A stretch of 64,000 bases of DNA from Mycobacterium paraterrae. GTDB taxonomy: Bacteria > Actinomycetota > Actinomycetes > Mycobacteriales > Mycobacteriaceae. This document shows positions 34,617 through 43,541 of this stretch, in pieces; within the stretch, counting starts at the first letter, position 1, and each line of letters opens with the position of its first letter. The DNA is taken from contig NZ_CP092488.2 of NCBI RefSeq assembly GCF_022430545.2, positions 4,526,001 to 4,590,000 on the forward strand, given 5' to 3'. A model generated the notes under the pieces. That model was not told where the DNA came from and did not search any database. It saw only the letters and a program-made list of their open reading frames with translations. The position numbers and the translations under genes are program-made.

Positions 34617-35894
34617 CTAACGGTGTCCGGAGGCCCCGCTCAGCGCTTGACGAAGCAGGTGCATGGCCACCGTCGTCGAGCGCTCCCGAATGTCGTTGCG
34701 ATCGCCGGGCAGTCGCAGCGTGCGGGTCGACGGCGGTTGGCCGGCGAGCGCAACGGTGAAGCAGACGGTGCCGACCGGCTTGTCGTCCGTTCCGCCACCC
34801 GGTCCCGCGATCCCCGTGATCGCCACGGCGGTGTCGGCTCCGAAACGGTCCAGCGCCCCCGCAGCCATCGCCTCAGCCACGGGCTCGGAGACCGCGCCGT
34901 GTTGTTCGATCAACGTTGAATCCACACCGAGCAGTTCGGTTTTCGCATCGTTGGCGTAGACCACTGCCCCGCCGGCGAGATAGGCCGACGAGCCTGGCTG
35001 CTCGGTGAGCCGTGCTGCCAGGAGTCCCCCTGTGCACGACTCCGCGGTGGCGATGCGACGACCGGTCAGCAGCGTTGCGATCTGCTGGTCAATCGTGGCG
35101 CCGTCTTCGGAGAAGATCTGCTCTCCGTGCCGCTGCCGGAGCAGCTCAGTCAGTTCTCGATACGTGTCCGCGGCGTCGGGTTCGTAGCGGGTGACCATCT
35201 CGATCTCACCGCGCCGCAGGCAGGTGGTGATCTCGAGGTCGCTGAATTCGGGCACCTCGCCCTCGGCCTCGCGCAACGTCTCGGCCAGCCCGGATTCCGG
35301 CAGGCCGAACATTCGGATGGTGTCTTGCCGGTAGATCGTCCGCCCCGCGAGGGCGTCCTGTACAGCAGGCAGCTGCACGGCCGTTGCCCACATCGGCTGG
35401 AGTTCGCGTGGCGGGCCCGGCAGCACGACCACGGTCGGCTTGCCCGGAACAACGACACCTGGTGCGGTCCCGACCGGATCCATCACCACCGCACCGATTG
35501 GAACCATGGCCTGCTTGCGGTTGGCGGCGCGTACCGACTCGAAGTCGGCGCCTTCGATGCGCGCCATGAGTCTCTTCAAGATCCCGGCGATCTTGTTCTC
35601 CAGCTCGGCGTCCAGCACGAGCTCGCGGCCGCAGAAGCGGGCGACGGTGGCCACCGTCATATCGTCGGCAGTCGGCCCCAGCCCGCCACTGGTGACAATC
35701 AGGTCTACACCCTCGTCGGCCAGGAACCGCAACTGCGCCTCGATGTCGGTGGCGCGGTCGCCGCAGATGGTGATGTGGGCAAGCTCGACGCCCAGCTCGA
35801 GGAGACGATCGGCGAGGTATGGCCCGTTGCGGTCGGCCACCCGTCCGGTCAATACCTCGGTTCCGGTGACGACGATGCCCGCGCGTGCGCTCAC
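34617..35894 (-). CDS. cinA: CinA-family protein (Rv1901-like)
   Basis: A 425-residue protein with the molybdopterin-binding-like N-domain (GIVVTGTEVLTGRVADRNGPYLADR, LIVTSGGLGPTADDMT, VVLPGPPRELQPM). The C-terminal nicotinamide-nucleotide amidase domain starts at about residue 265 with IATAESCTGGLLAARLTE and the AGPGGGTDDKPVGTVCF region. The family salvages pyridine nucleotides by deamidating NMN and hydrolysing ADP-ribose. Length is close to the Mtb orthologue (430). Rv1901/cinA has been linked with isoniazid tolerance in Mtb. Order next to nanT and Rv1898 is conserved. Confidence 0.92.
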   Translation of the reverse strand: MSARAGIVVTGTEVLTGRVADRNGPYLADRLLELGVELAHITICGDRATDIEAQLRFLADEGVDLIVTSGGLGPTADDMTVATVARFCGRELVLDAELENKIAGILKRLMARIEGADFESVRAANRKQAMVPIGAVVMDPVGTAPGVVVPGKPTVVVLPGPPRELQPMWATAVQLPAVQDALAGRTIYRQDTIRMFGLPESGLAETLREAEGEVPEFSDLEITTCLRRGEIEMVTRYEPDAADTYRELTELLRQRHGEQIFSEDGATIDQQIATLLTGRRIATAESCTGGLLAARLTEQPGSSAYLAGGAVVYANDAKTELLGVDSTLIEQHGAVSEPVAEAMAAGALDRFGADTAVAITGIAGPGGGTDDKPVGTVCFTVALAGQPPSTRTLRLPGDRNDIRERSTTVAMHLLRQALSGASGHR

Positions 35895-35904
35895 CGCTAT
35901 GACA

Positions 35905-36213
35905 CTAGGCGGGCAGCGTCAGGTGTCGCTCGACCGACTCGATTTTGCTGGTCATCGCGTCGGTGACGCCGGACCGCCAGTCCGCTTTGATCACGACGCT
36001 GACCCGATCGGACCGAGCGGCGACCGCTTCGACGGCTCGTTCGACAACGGCCATCACCTGGCTCCAGCTGTCCCCCTCGATCACGGTGAACATGGCGTCG
36101 GTCTTGTTCGGCAGGCCCGACTCTCGGACCACCCGAACCGCCTCGGCGACAAGTTCACCGACCCCTTCACCGACTCCCAGCGGCGTGACCGAGAACGCAA
36201 CCAATACGGACAT
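35905..36213 (-). CDS. Thiamine-binding MTH1187/YkoF-like protein (Rv1898-like)
   Basis: A 102-residue protein of the MTH1187 (DUF77) family, a ferredoxin-like fold. The start MSVLVAFSVTPLGVGEGVGE and the conserved MFTVIEGDSWSQVM are typical. Relatives bind thiamine or related compounds and may regulate or store them. It ends 10 bp from cinA on the same strand, and its partner in Mtb is Rv1898. The function in mycobacteria is not known. Confidence 0.82.
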   Translation of the reverse strand: MSVLVAFSVTPLGVGEGVGELVAEAVRVVRESGLPNKTDAMFTVIEGDSWSQVMAVVERAVEAVAARSDRVSVVIKADWRSGVTDAMTSKIESVERHLTLPA

Positions 36214-36266
36214 TGCGCGAGCCTACCGACGCCGGCCCGACGTTCGCCCATGGCAGCATCGGGGTC

Positions 36267-36698
36267 ATGCGGGTTCTGGTTCAACGCGTCGCGTCGGCCA
36301 CAGTGTCGGTCGCCGGCCGGGTGGTCGGCTCGATCCGCCCAGCCAGTCAGGGCCTGCTGGCGTTGGTCGGGGTGACGCACGACGACGATCCGGGAAAGGC
36401 CCGCCGGCTCGCCGAAAAACTATGGCAATTGCGGATCCTCGACGACGAGCGATCGGCATCCGACATCAACGCGCCGATCCTGGTGGTCAGCCAATTCACG
36501 TTGTATGCCGACACCGCCAAGGGACGGCGACCGTCGTGGAACGCCGCGGCGCCGCGGACGCTCGCCGAGCCGCTGGTCGACGAGTTTGTCGACGCGCTGC
36601 GCACTTTGGGCGCCGACGTGGGCACCGGCATCTTCGGCGCCGATATGCAGATCGAATTGGTGAACGACGGACCGGTGACGGTGCTGCTGGAGCTGTGA
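36267..36698 (+). CDS. dtd: D-aminoacyl-tRNA deacylase
   Basis: A 143-residue enzyme that removes D-amino acids from tRNA. It has the start MRVLVQRVASATVSV, the active-site segment VVSQFTLYADTAKGRRPSW, and the C-terminal LVNDGPVTVLLE carrying the Gly-cisPro-type motif. Length equals the Mtb orthologue (Rv1897c, 143). It sits in the conserved order Rv1898-dtd-Rv1896c, and its stop is 12 bp before the next gene. Confidence 0.95.
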   Translation: MRVLVQRVASATVSVAGRVVGSIRPASQGLLALVGVTHDDDPGKARRLAEKLWQLRILDDERSASDINAPILVVSQFTLYADTAKGRRPSWNAAAPRTLAEPLVDEFVDALRTLGADVGTGIFGADMQIELVNDGPVTVLLEL

Positions 36699-36710
36699 CA
36701 GGAGGGTGCG

Positions 36711-37619
36711 ATGAGCGACAGGTGGGCGCGGGACCGCGTCGACGACGACACGTGGGACATCGTCAGCAGCGTTGGCTATACCGCGTTGCTGGTTGCCGGA
36801 TGGCGGGCTTTGCACGCGGCGGGCAGTGACCCATTGGTGCGCGACGACTATGCCCGGCATTTCGTAGCGGCGTCCGGAGACCCGTTTCTGAACAAGGCGC
36901 TTGCACATCCGGGAGACGACAGCGCGGCCACCTTCCCCCGGCTGTACGGGGTGCAGACCCGGTATTTCGACGAGTTCTTCACCGCCGCCGCACGGTCGGG
37001 CATCCGGCAGGCCGTCATCGTGGCCGCCGGCCTCGACTCGCGCGCCTACCGCCTCGAATGGGCAGACGGCACAACGATATTCGAGATCGATCAGCCCAGG
37101 GTGCTGGAATTCAAGGGACGGGTGATGACCGAGCGGTCCGCCGAACCCGCCGCGGAACGGCGCGATGTCGCGGCGGACCTGCGCGGGGACTGGTCGATAC
37201 CGTTGCGCGCCTCGGGTTTTGACGCGACCGCGCCGAGTGCCTGGTCGGTCGAGGGCATCCTGCCCTACCTCAACGCTGCGGCCCAGGACACCTTATTCGG
37301 CCGCATCACCGAACTCTCGGCGCCCGGTAGCCGGCTCGCGATCGGCGCCCTGGGGTCGTGTCTGGATGGGGACCGTCTCGCAGCGCTGGAAGAGCGTCAT
37401 CCCGGCCTCAACCTGTCGGGCGACGTGGACTTCACCACGCTGACGTATGACGATGCGGCCAAGACCAATCCCGCGCACTGGCTCGCCGAGCACGGCTGGA
37501 CGGTTGACCCCGTCCGGACCAATCCGGAGTTGCAACGCGAATACGGTCGGACACCGTCTCAGGTCGACCTGGAGCTGGACCAGATCATGCATTCGGAATA
37601 CATCAGCGCGACCCGTTGA
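36711..37619 (+). CDS. SAM-dependent methyltransferase (Rv1896c-like)
   Basis: A 302-residue member of the large mycobacterial LCMT-like family. The N-terminus DTWDIVSSVGYTALLVAGWRAL and the SAM site AVIVAAGLDSRAYRLEW are typical, and the later SVEGILPYL matches the family post-motif. The Mtb orthologue Rv1896c occupies the same position next to dtd. The substrate is unknown. An aggaggg ribosome site lies just before ATG 36711. Confidence 0.88.
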   Translation: MSDRWARDRVDDDTWDIVSSVGYTALLVAGWRALHAAGSDPLVRDDYARHFVAASGDPFLNKALAHPGDDSAATFPRLYGVQTRYFDEFFTAAARSGIRQAVIVAAGLDSRAYRLEWADGTTIFEIDQPRVLEFKGRVMTERSAEPAAERRDVAADLRGDWSIPLRASGFDATAPSAWSVEGILPYLNAAAQDTLFGRITELSAPGSRLAIGALGSCLDGDRLAALEERHPGLNLSGDVDFTTLTYDDAAKTNPAHWLAEHGWTVDPVRTNPELQREYGRTPSQVDLELDQIMHSEYISATR

Positions 37620-37653
37620 CCCGATGCGCCGAATGTAATTTCGCCCCTGCCGA

Positions 37654-38391
37654 TTACATCCGGTGCGGGACGTCGTTGACCAAACCGCCGTCCATGACGA
37701 ACTCGGCGCCGGTGGCGTACGACGACTCGTCACTGGCCAGGAACACCACGAACGTGGCGACCTCGTCGGAGACGCCGGGGCGACCCAGTGGCACGGTGAC
37801 CATGTCGTCCGGGAAGTGCTTGGTCATCGGAGTGCGGATGAAGCCGGGGTGGATCGAGTTGACCCGGATGTTCTGCGAAGCGAGCTCGAGCGCCGCGGAT
37901 TTGGTCAGCCCGCGTACCGCCCACTTCGACGCCACGTAGGGATGCACCATGACCGCGCCACGCAGACCCTCGATCGACGACACATTGATGATCGACCCCC
38001 CGCCGGCGGCTTTCATCGGTTCGACCGCGGCCTGAATGCCGTGGAACGTGCCTGTCAGGTTGACGTCGATGACCTTGTTCCACTTGTCGACGTTGAACTG
38101 ACCGAGCTGACCCAGTGCCACGATTCCGGCGTTGTTGACCAGGACGTTGAGCTTGCCGAAGTCGTTGACCGCCGTGGCCACCGCGGCGTCCCACTCCGTG
38201 GGCTGCGTGACGTCGAGGTGGACGTAGCGCGCGGCCTCGCCGATCTCGTCGGCAAGTTTTTTGCCCTCGTCGTCGAGGATGTCGCCGATGACGACTTTGG
38301 CGCCCTCGGCGACCAGCGCCCGGGCGTGTGCGGCGCCCATCCCCCGGGCACCGCCGCTGATGACTGCTACTTTTCCGTCCACACGTCCCAT
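37654..38391 (-). CDS. Short-chain dehydrogenase (FabG3/20-beta-HSD-like)
   Basis: A 245-residue classical SDR. It has the NAD motif VISGGARGMGAAHARAL, the structural NNAG, and the catalytic triad Ser in IINVSSIEGL with YVASKWA. It is strongly similar in pattern to the FabG3 (Rv2002) family, which acts on 3-keto and 20-keto steroid-like substrates. A 20-bp KstR-like palindrome lies 121-140 bp upstream, in the divergent gap shared with the nitronate monooxygenase gene. It is convergent with the methyltransferase gene. Confidence 0.85.
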   Translation of the reverse strand: MGRVDGKVAVISGGARGMGAAHARALVAEGAKVVIGDILDDEGKKLADEIGEAARYVHLDVTQPTEWDAAVATAVNDFGKLNVLVNNAGIVALGQLGQFNVDKWNKVIDVNLTGTFHGIQAAVEPMKAAGGGSIINVSSIEGLRGAVMVHPYVASKWAVRGLTKSAALELASQNIRVNSIHPGFIRTPMTKHFPDDMVTVPLGRPGVSDEVATFVVFLASDESSYATGAEFVMDGGLVNDVPHRM

Positions 38392-38511
38392 GGCGCGTCA
38401 CGCTACATCAGCCGGATTGACGCGCAGCACCCGTTCCACCTTCCTGTTCGCGGTGCCGCTCGGTAAGTGCGTACTTTCACCCGGGTGTCGCAGCCGGCCA
38501 ATTCCGTACTA

Positions 38512-38531
38512 AACTAGAACACGTTCCAGTT
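38512..38531. promoter_or_regulatory. KstR-type box (sterol catabolism operator)
   Basis: AACTAGAACACGTTCCAGTT is a 20-bp near-perfect palindrome. Its core, 38515-38528, fits the KstR consensus TnnAACnnGTTnnA at every fixed position. It lies between the divergent SDR and nitronate monooxygenase genes; from memory, Rv1894c is part of the KstR regulon in Mtb. Confidence 0.7.
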
Positions 38532-38570
38532 CGCCTACGCCGCTGTAAGCAACCAGTTAAGGATCTGCGC

Positions 38571-39701
38571 ATGCACACTCCCCTTTGCGACGAACTCGGC
38601 ATCGAGTTCCCCATCTTCGCGTTCACGCACTGCCGCGACGTGGTGGTCGCGGTGAGCAAGGCGGGCGGCTTCGGCGTGCTGGGGGCGGTCGGGTTCACTC
38701 CCGAGCAGCTCGAGATCGAGCTGAAGTGGATCGACGACAACATCGGCGACCACCCGTACGGCGTCGACATCGTCATTCCCAACAAGTACGAAGGTATGGA
38801 TTCGCACCTGTCTGCCGAGGAGCTCGCCGAGTCGCTGCGCAAGATGGTTCCGCAGGACCACTTGGACTTCGGCAAGAAGATTCTTGCCGATCACGGGGTG
38901 CCGATCGAGGACAGCGACGGCGACAGCCTCCAGTTGCTGGGCTGGACCGAGGCAACCGCGACGCCTCAGGTGGAGGTTGCGCTCAAGCACCCCAAGGTCA
39001 AGATGATCGCCAACGCGCTGGGAACGCCACCGACCGACATGATCAAGCACATCCACGAAGCCGGCCTCAAGGTTGCCGCGCTCTGCGGATCACCATCACA
39101 GGCCCGCAAGCATGCCGACGCCGGCGTGGACATCATCATCGCCCAGGGCGGCGAGGCCGGCGGCCACTGCGGCGAGGTGGGCTCGATCGTGCTGTGGCCG
39201 CAGGTGGTCAAGGAAGTTGCCCCAGTACCCGTGCTGGGCGCGGGCGGCATCGGCAGCGGCCAGCAGATCGCCGCGGCCCTGGCGTTGGGCTGCCAGGGCG
39301 CCTGGAGCGGATCGCAGTGGCTGATGGTCGAGGAGTCCTCGAACACCCCCGTTCAGCAGGCCGCCTACATCAAAGCCGGCAGCCGCGACACCGTGCGCAG
39401 CCGTTCGTTCACCGGTAAGCCGGCACGGATGTTGCGCAACGACTGGACCGAGGCATGGGAGGCGCCGGACAACCCGAAGCCGCTCGGAATGCCGTTGCAG
39501 TACATGGTTTCCGGAATGGCCGTGCGGGCCACGAACCGCTACCCGAACGAGTCTGTGGACGTGGCGTTCAATCCTGTCGGCCAGGTCGTCGGACAGTTCG
39601 CGAAGGTCGAGAAGACCTCGACGGTGATCGAGCGCTGGGTGCAGGAGTACCTGGAAGCGACCAGCAGACTCGACGAACTGAACGAGGCCGCGTCCGTCTG
39701 A
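38571..39701 (+). CDS. Nitronate monooxygenase (Rv1894c-like)
   Basis: A 376-residue FMN-dependent protein of the nitronate monooxygenase/2-nitropropane dioxygenase family. It has MHTPLCDELGIEFPIFAF, GGFGVLGAVGFTPEQLE, the FMN loop VDIIIAQGGEAGGHCGEVGS and VPVLGAGGIGSGQQIAAALALG. The orthologue Rv1894c occupies the same place in Mtb. The preceding KstR box suggests control by sterol availability. The physiological substrate is unknown; detoxification of alkyl nitronates is the family reaction. Confidence 0.9.
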   Translation: MHTPLCDELGIEFPIFAFTHCRDVVVAVSKAGGFGVLGAVGFTPEQLEIELKWIDDNIGDHPYGVDIVIPNKYEGMDSHLSAEELAESLRKMVPQDHLDFGKKILADHGVPIEDSDGDSLQLLGWTEATATPQVEVALKHPKVKMIANALGTPPTDMIKHIHEAGLKVAALCGSPSQARKHADAGVDIIIAQGGEAGGHCGEVGSIVLWPQVVKEVAPVPVLGAGGIGSGQQIAAALALGCQGAWSGSQWLMVEESSNTPVQQAAYIKAGSRDTVRSRSFTGKPARMLRNDWTEAWEAPDNPKPLGMPLQYMVSGMAVRATNRYPNESVDVAFNPVGQVVGQFAKVEKTSTVIERWVQEYLEATSRLDELNEAASV

Positions 39702-39917
39702 TTACTCGTCGGCGGGTTCGCCCGTGAAGACTTCCTTGGTCCGCTCGACGGCGTAGGTCGCGATCTCGATCGAGTTGTGCACGATGTCGCCGGTGCCGCC
39801 GGCAATATCGCCTTTGATGATGTGGCCGGCGTTCTCGACGATGTCCGCTGACCGCTCGACGGCGTTGGCGACGATGTCTCGAGCGGCGTCGACCGCGTCC
39901 CTCGGATTAAAAGCCAT
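39702..39917 (-). CDS. Small conserved protein (Rv1893-like)
   Basis: A 71-residue acidic helical protein (MAFNPRDAVDAARDIVANAVERSADIV) with a GTGDIVHNSIEIA segment. It matches the position and size of Mtb Rv1893 (72 residues). A strong gaggag ribosome site lies 6 nt before the ATG. No known domain is visible; the alternating heptad-like pattern suggests amphipathic helices. Confidence 0.78.
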   Translation of the reverse strand: MAFNPRDAVDAARDIVANAVERSADIVENAGHIIKGDIAGGTGDIVHNSIEIATYAVERTKEVFTGEPADE

Positions 39918-39937
39918 ATCTGTCTCCTCTGTAGGGG

Positions 39938-40375
39938 TTAGCCGGTTTGGCCGGTGTCCGACGGGAAGCCGCCGCCCGTAGCGTTCGGGAAGCCACCCCC
40001 GGTCAATTGTCCAATCTGCCAACCGTGTTCGGTGCATAGCATCGGCTGCCCGTCGGGCGACTGGGCCGACAATCCACGTGGGTTGTCGCACTTGGCGCCC
40101 ACCTGCTGCACTCCGCGCAGCGGATAGGTGATCACCCAATAGCCCGTCGTCGCTGCCGGGAACTGGTTGATGATGAAGTGGCAGGCTTCGGCCTGACCGC
40201 CCGGGCCGCGTCCGAAGATGAACCGCTCGTAGTTGTCGCAGGGCGCCCCAAGCGAGGCGTCGTAGTTCATCCCCGGTACGTCGCCGTCGTAGTGCCCCGG
40301 ATCGGCAAGTGCTACCGGGCTCATCCCTGACGCGGCACCAGTGATCGCAGCGGCGACGAGCAGTTCGCGAATCAT
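39938..40375 (-). CDS. Secreted protein (Rv1891-like)
   Basis: A 145-residue secreted protein. The ATG at 40375 gives a proper signal sequence (MIRELLVAAAITGAASGMSPVALA), and an AAGG ribosome site precedes it; in-frame starts at 40396 and 40429 place extra hydrophilic residues ahead. The mature part has three cysteines (APCDNYERFIFG, EACHFIINQF, KCDNPRG and a fourth in MLCTEHGWQ) and a glycine-rich tail. It corresponds to the secreted Rv1891 in Mtb. The function is unknown. Confidence 0.78.
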   Translation of the reverse strand: MIRELLVAAAITGAASGMSPVALADPGHYDGDVPGMNYDASLGAPCDNYERFIFGRGPGGQAEACHFIINQFPAATTGYWVITYPLRGVQQVGAKCDNPRGLSAQSPDGQPMLCTEHGWQIGQLTGGGFPNATGGGFPSDTGQTG

Positions 40376-40467
40376 GACCCACCTTCGATGTTGCATGACC
40401 AGGACATTCGACTTGGCCCGGTGAGCCAAGCATAGTCAGTGCCCTCGGTGCCGCACGCTGGTTTCGC

Positions 40468-41061
40468 TCACCGATCGGCGGGCCGGTAGGTGCAGATCAA
40501 CACACCGGTGGCGGAGGTCGTAATCGACACCAACTCCAGTGCGCGCGCATCACCGTCGTCGGGAAACACTCGCTTGCCGCCACCCAACAGAATCGGCTCG
40601 ATCATCAGCCGGTATTCGTCGACCAATCCGTGCGTGATCAACTGGGCGGCCAGCGATGGGCTGCCCATGACCTGAATCGCCTCACCGGACCGCGCCCGCA
40701 GTTCTCGAATGGCCGGAATCGCGTCGTCGGACGGCAGCAGCGCCGAGCCGGACCACTCGAGGTCGTGCTCGGTCAGCGTCCGCGAGGCCACGTATTTGGG
40801 TAGCTCGTTCATCCGGTCGGCGAACGGATCGCCCGCCCGCCCGGGCCAGGCCTTCGCCATCGCTTGCCAGGTGCGGCGTCCGAACAGCAGCGCCTCGGTG
40901 GTCGCCATTGCCTCGCCGAACGCGTGGCCCATCGTGTCAGGGTCGAAGTACGGCATTGACCACCCGCCGTGGCGAAACGCGCCGTCAGTGTCCTCGTCCG
41001 GGCCGCCCGGCGCCTGCACCACTCCGTCGAGACTGATGAAATCGCTGACAACGATGCGCAT
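40468..41061 (-). CDS. Dihydrofolate reductase-family (RibD C-terminal-like) protein
   Basis: A 197-residue protein of the YyaP/YwjB type, with the DHFR/RibD-C fold. It has MRIVVSDFISLDGVVQAPGG, ALLFGRRTWQAMAKAWPG and the later QVMGSPSLAAQLITHGLVDEYRLMIEPILLGGGKRVF. These are putative NADPH-dependent reductases of unknown substrate. It is divergent from the P450 gene, and the 194-bp gap has a KstR-like box. Confidence 0.85.
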   Translation of the reverse strand: MRIVVSDFISLDGVVQAPGGPDEDTDGAFRHGGWSMPYFDPDTMGHAFGEAMATTEALLFGRRTWQAMAKAWPGRAGDPFADRMNELPKYVASRTLTEHDLEWSGSALLPSDDAIPAIRELRARSGEAIQVMGSPSLAAQLITHGLVDEYRLMIEPILLGGGKRVFPDDGDARALELVSITTSATGVLICTYRPADR

Positions 41062-41137
41062 AGTGTTCCCTTCACGGCTTCTTTCTCTGGCACTAGAACC
41101 AGACCATCAGCCGGCCGGAAACTCATCGATGGCCGAC

Positions 41138-41151
41138 GAGAACACGTTCCA
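41138..41151. promoter_or_regulatory. KstR-like box upstream of a CYP125 paralogue
   Basis: GAGAACACGTTCCA matches the KstR consensus TnnAACnnGTTnnA at all fixed positions except the first (G instead of T). It lies 105 bp before the P450 start, in the divergent gap. Confidence 0.6.
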
Positions 41152-41255
41152 ATTTTGCCTTGGGCAATCCCCTCAGACCCGCTCCATCGCCGGTGTCCCG
41201 GTGCTTTACTGGGCCAGAACGCGTCATATCCAAGCCGTTTCTAGGAGTGCCACCG

Positions 41256-42518
41256 ATGCCGACTCCGAATCTTCCCGCTGGATTCGACTTCACCGATCCC
41301 GACGTCCACGCCGAGCGGCTGCCGGTGGAGGAACTCGCCGAGCTGCGACGCACCGCGCCGATCTGGTGGAACGAGCAACCTGCCGGCGCCGGCGGGTTCG
41401 ACGACGGCGGTTTCTGGGTGGTGTCCAAACACAAAGACGTCAAAGAGATTTCGCGACGCAGCGACGTTTTTTCCAGCCTGGAGAAGACCGCGCTGCCGCG
41501 CTACAAAGACGGAACGGTCGGAGAACAGATCGAGCGAGGCAAGTTCGTCCTGCTCAATATGGACGCGCCACAACACACTCATCTTCGCAAGATCATCTCC
41601 CGGGGATTCACGCCCCGCGCCGTGGAGCGGCTTCGCGACGATCTGCGCGAGCGGGCCCGCCATATCGTGGAGAACGCGGCGGCGCACGGGTCCGGTGACT
41701 TCGTCGAACAGGTCTCGTGTGAACTACCGCTGCAGGCCATTGCGGGCCTGCTCGGTGTTCCGCAGGAAGACCGGATGAAGTTGTTCCACTGGTCCAATCA
41801 GATGGTGGGAGACCAAGACCCGGAGTTCGCCGGCAACGATGCGATCGACGCGTCGATCCAGCTGATCATGTACGCCATGCAGATGGCCGCGGACCGGGCC
41901 GCCAACCCAGGCGACGACATCGTCACCAAGTTGATCGAGGCGGATGTCGACGGCCACAAGCTCTCCGACGACGAGTTCGGGTTTTTCGTCATCCTGCTCT
42001 CGGTCGCGGGCAATGAGACCACGCGCAACTCGATCACCCAGGGCATGATGGCCTTTACCGACTTCCCCGACCAATGGGAGCTGTACAAAAGAGAGCGTCC
42101 CGCCACGGCCGCCGACGAGATCGTCCGTTGGGCCACCCCGGTCACGTCGTTCCAGCGGACCGCGCTACAGGACTACGAACTGTCCGGCGTGCAGATCAAA
42201 AAGGGCCAGCGAGTCGTAATGGTCTATCGCTCAGCCAATTTCGACGAGGACGTGTTCGAAGACCCGTTCACCTTCAACATTCTGCGCGACCCCAACCCGC
42301 ACGTCGGGTTCGGCGGCACCGGCGCTCATTACTGCATCGGCGCCAACCTGGCGCGCATGACGATCGACCTGATGTTCAATGCGATCGCCGATGTGATGCC
42401 CGACCTGCAATCGGTGGGAACCCCCGAACGGCTGCGATCCGGCTGGCTCAACGGCATCAAGCACTGGCAGGTCGACTATCACAGCGATGCCTCCGCGAAA
42501 TATCCTGTCGCGCATTAA
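41256..42518 (+). CDS. Cytochrome P450 of the CYP125 family
   Basis: A 420-residue P450 closely similar in pattern to Mtb CYP125A1 along its whole length: LPAGFDFTDPDVHAERL, ISRGFTPRAVERL, SCELPLQAIAGLLGVPQEDR and SGWLNGIKHWQVDY. The I-helix motif is AGNETT (251-256), the ExxR is EIVR (288-291), and the heme-binding Cys360 is in FGGTGAHYCIGANLAR. CYP125A1 oxidises the C26 terminal carbon of cholesterol and cholestenone. ATG 41256 has an aggag ribosome site. Because the usual cyp125 sits in the main cholesterol cluster, this is probably a second copy. Confidence 0.9.
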   Translation: MPTPNLPAGFDFTDPDVHAERLPVEELAELRRTAPIWWNEQPAGAGGFDDGGFWVVSKHKDVKEISRRSDVFSSLEKTALPRYKDGTVGEQIERGKFVLLNMDAPQHTHLRKIISRGFTPRAVERLRDDLRERARHIVENAAAHGSGDFVEQVSCELPLQAIAGLLGVPQEDRMKLFHWSNQMVGDQDPEFAGNDAIDASIQLIMYAMQMAADRAANPGDDIVTKLIEADVDGHKLSDDEFGFFVILLSVAGNETTRNSITQGMMAFTDFPDQWELYKRERPATAADEIVRWATPVTSFQRTALQDYELSGVQIKKGQRVVMVYRSANFDEDVFEDPFTFNILRDPNPHVGFGGTGAHYCIGANLARMTIDLMFNAIADVMPDLQSVGTPERLRSGWLNGIKHWQVDYHSDASAKYPVAH

Positions 42519-42527
42519 GCTACGGCT

Positions 42528-43541
42528 ATGCCGTCACACAAAGCAGTTCACGTGAAGTCCGCGGGCGCGCCGCTCGAGCTCGCCGAGGTCGAGACCCGAT
42601 CACCCGAACGAGGTGAGGTGCGGATCAACGTCGGGGCTTGTGGCATTTGCGGCACCGACGCCCACTTCGTCGCCGGCAACTTTCCCGGCCTGTCCTGGCC
42701 GCTGACACTGGGCCACGAAATCGCCGGAACGATCGCCGAAACCGGGCCGGGCGTCGACGAATTCGCGGTAGGTGATCGCGTCGCCGTCGGCTGGTTCGGG
42801 GGCAACTGCAATCACTGCGCGCAATGTCGCAAGGGCCAGTTCATCCATTGTCTCAATGGCAAGGTGCCCAGCTGGCACTATCCCGGCGGCTACGCCGAGT
42901 CCGCGACCGTTCCGGCTACCGCGTTGGCCCGCATCCCGGCCGAACTGTCCGACGCCGAAGCCGCCCCGATGGGTTGCGCGGGAGTCACCACCTACAACGC
43001 GCTGCGGCACACCAAGGCCCTGCCCGGTGACCGAGTGGCGATCCTGGGGGTCGGCGGGTTGGGGCACTTAGGAATCCAGTTCTCCCGAGCCATGGGTTTT
43101 GAGACGGTGGCGATCAATCGCGGCACCGCCAAAAAGGACGATGCGCTCGCGTTGGGCGCGCACCATTACATCGACGCGAGCGACGGCGACGTCGCCGAGG
43201 CGCTGAACGACCTCGGCGGCGTTGCCGTGGTGTTGGGGACGGCCGGGGCGTCCAAGGCGATGGCCGCGACGGTGGGCGGCCTGCTGCCACGAGGCGAACT
43301 GCTGACCATCGGTGTCACCCCCGAGCCGCTTCCAATCAGCCCGCTGCAGCTGATCACCCCGGGCCTCAGCGTCATTGGCCACCCGTCCGGCACGGCCAGC
43401 GAAATCGAGGACACCATGCAGTTCGCGGTGCAGACCGGGGTGCGGGCTTGGATCGAGGAACTGCCGTTGGCGCAGGCAGCGGATGGCTACGCCGCGCTCG
43501 AAGAAGGCCGCGCGCACTATCGGACCGTCCTGACGGTGTGA
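42528..43541 (+). CDS. Zinc-dependent alcohol dehydrogenase
   Basis: A 337-residue medium-chain dehydrogenase. The catalytic zinc ligands are Cys in GACGICGTDAH and the His in LGHEIAGTI. The structural zinc has four cysteines in GGNCNHCAQCRKGQFIHC. The NAD motif is LGVGGLGHLGIQFSRAMG. It follows the P450 gene by 9 bp, so the two are probably one operon; a role in oxidising the alcohol made by the P450 is plausible. It overlaps the YceI gene by 4 bp. Confidence 0.9.
   Translation: MPSHKAVHVKSAGAPLELAEVETRSPERGEVRINVGACGICGTDAHFVAGNFPGLSWPLTLGHEIAGTIAETGPGVDEFAVGDRVAVGWFGGNCNHCAQCRKGQFIHCLNGKVPSWHYPGGYAESATVPATALARIPAELSDAEAAPMGCAGVTTYNALRHTKALPGDRVAILGVGGLGHLGIQFSRAMGFETVAINRGTAKKDDALALGAHHYIDASDGDVAEALNDLGGVAVVLGTAGASKAMAATVGGLLPRGELLTIGVTPEPLPISPLQLITPGLSVIGHPSGTASEIEDTMQFAVQTGVRAWIEELPLAQAADGYAALEEGRAHYRTVLTV

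Noticed and set aside
33360..34919. A 519-codon plus-strand frame opposite the polytopic membrane protein and cinA
   Set aside because: It is antisense to regularly spaced helices of the membrane protein and to the cinA C-terminus, with Arg/Gly/Gln-rich composition.
37633..37659. Hairpin ATGTAAT/ATTACAT between the methyltransferase and SDR genes
   Set aside because: The 7-bp AT stem overlaps the SDR stop codon and is too weak to call a terminator.
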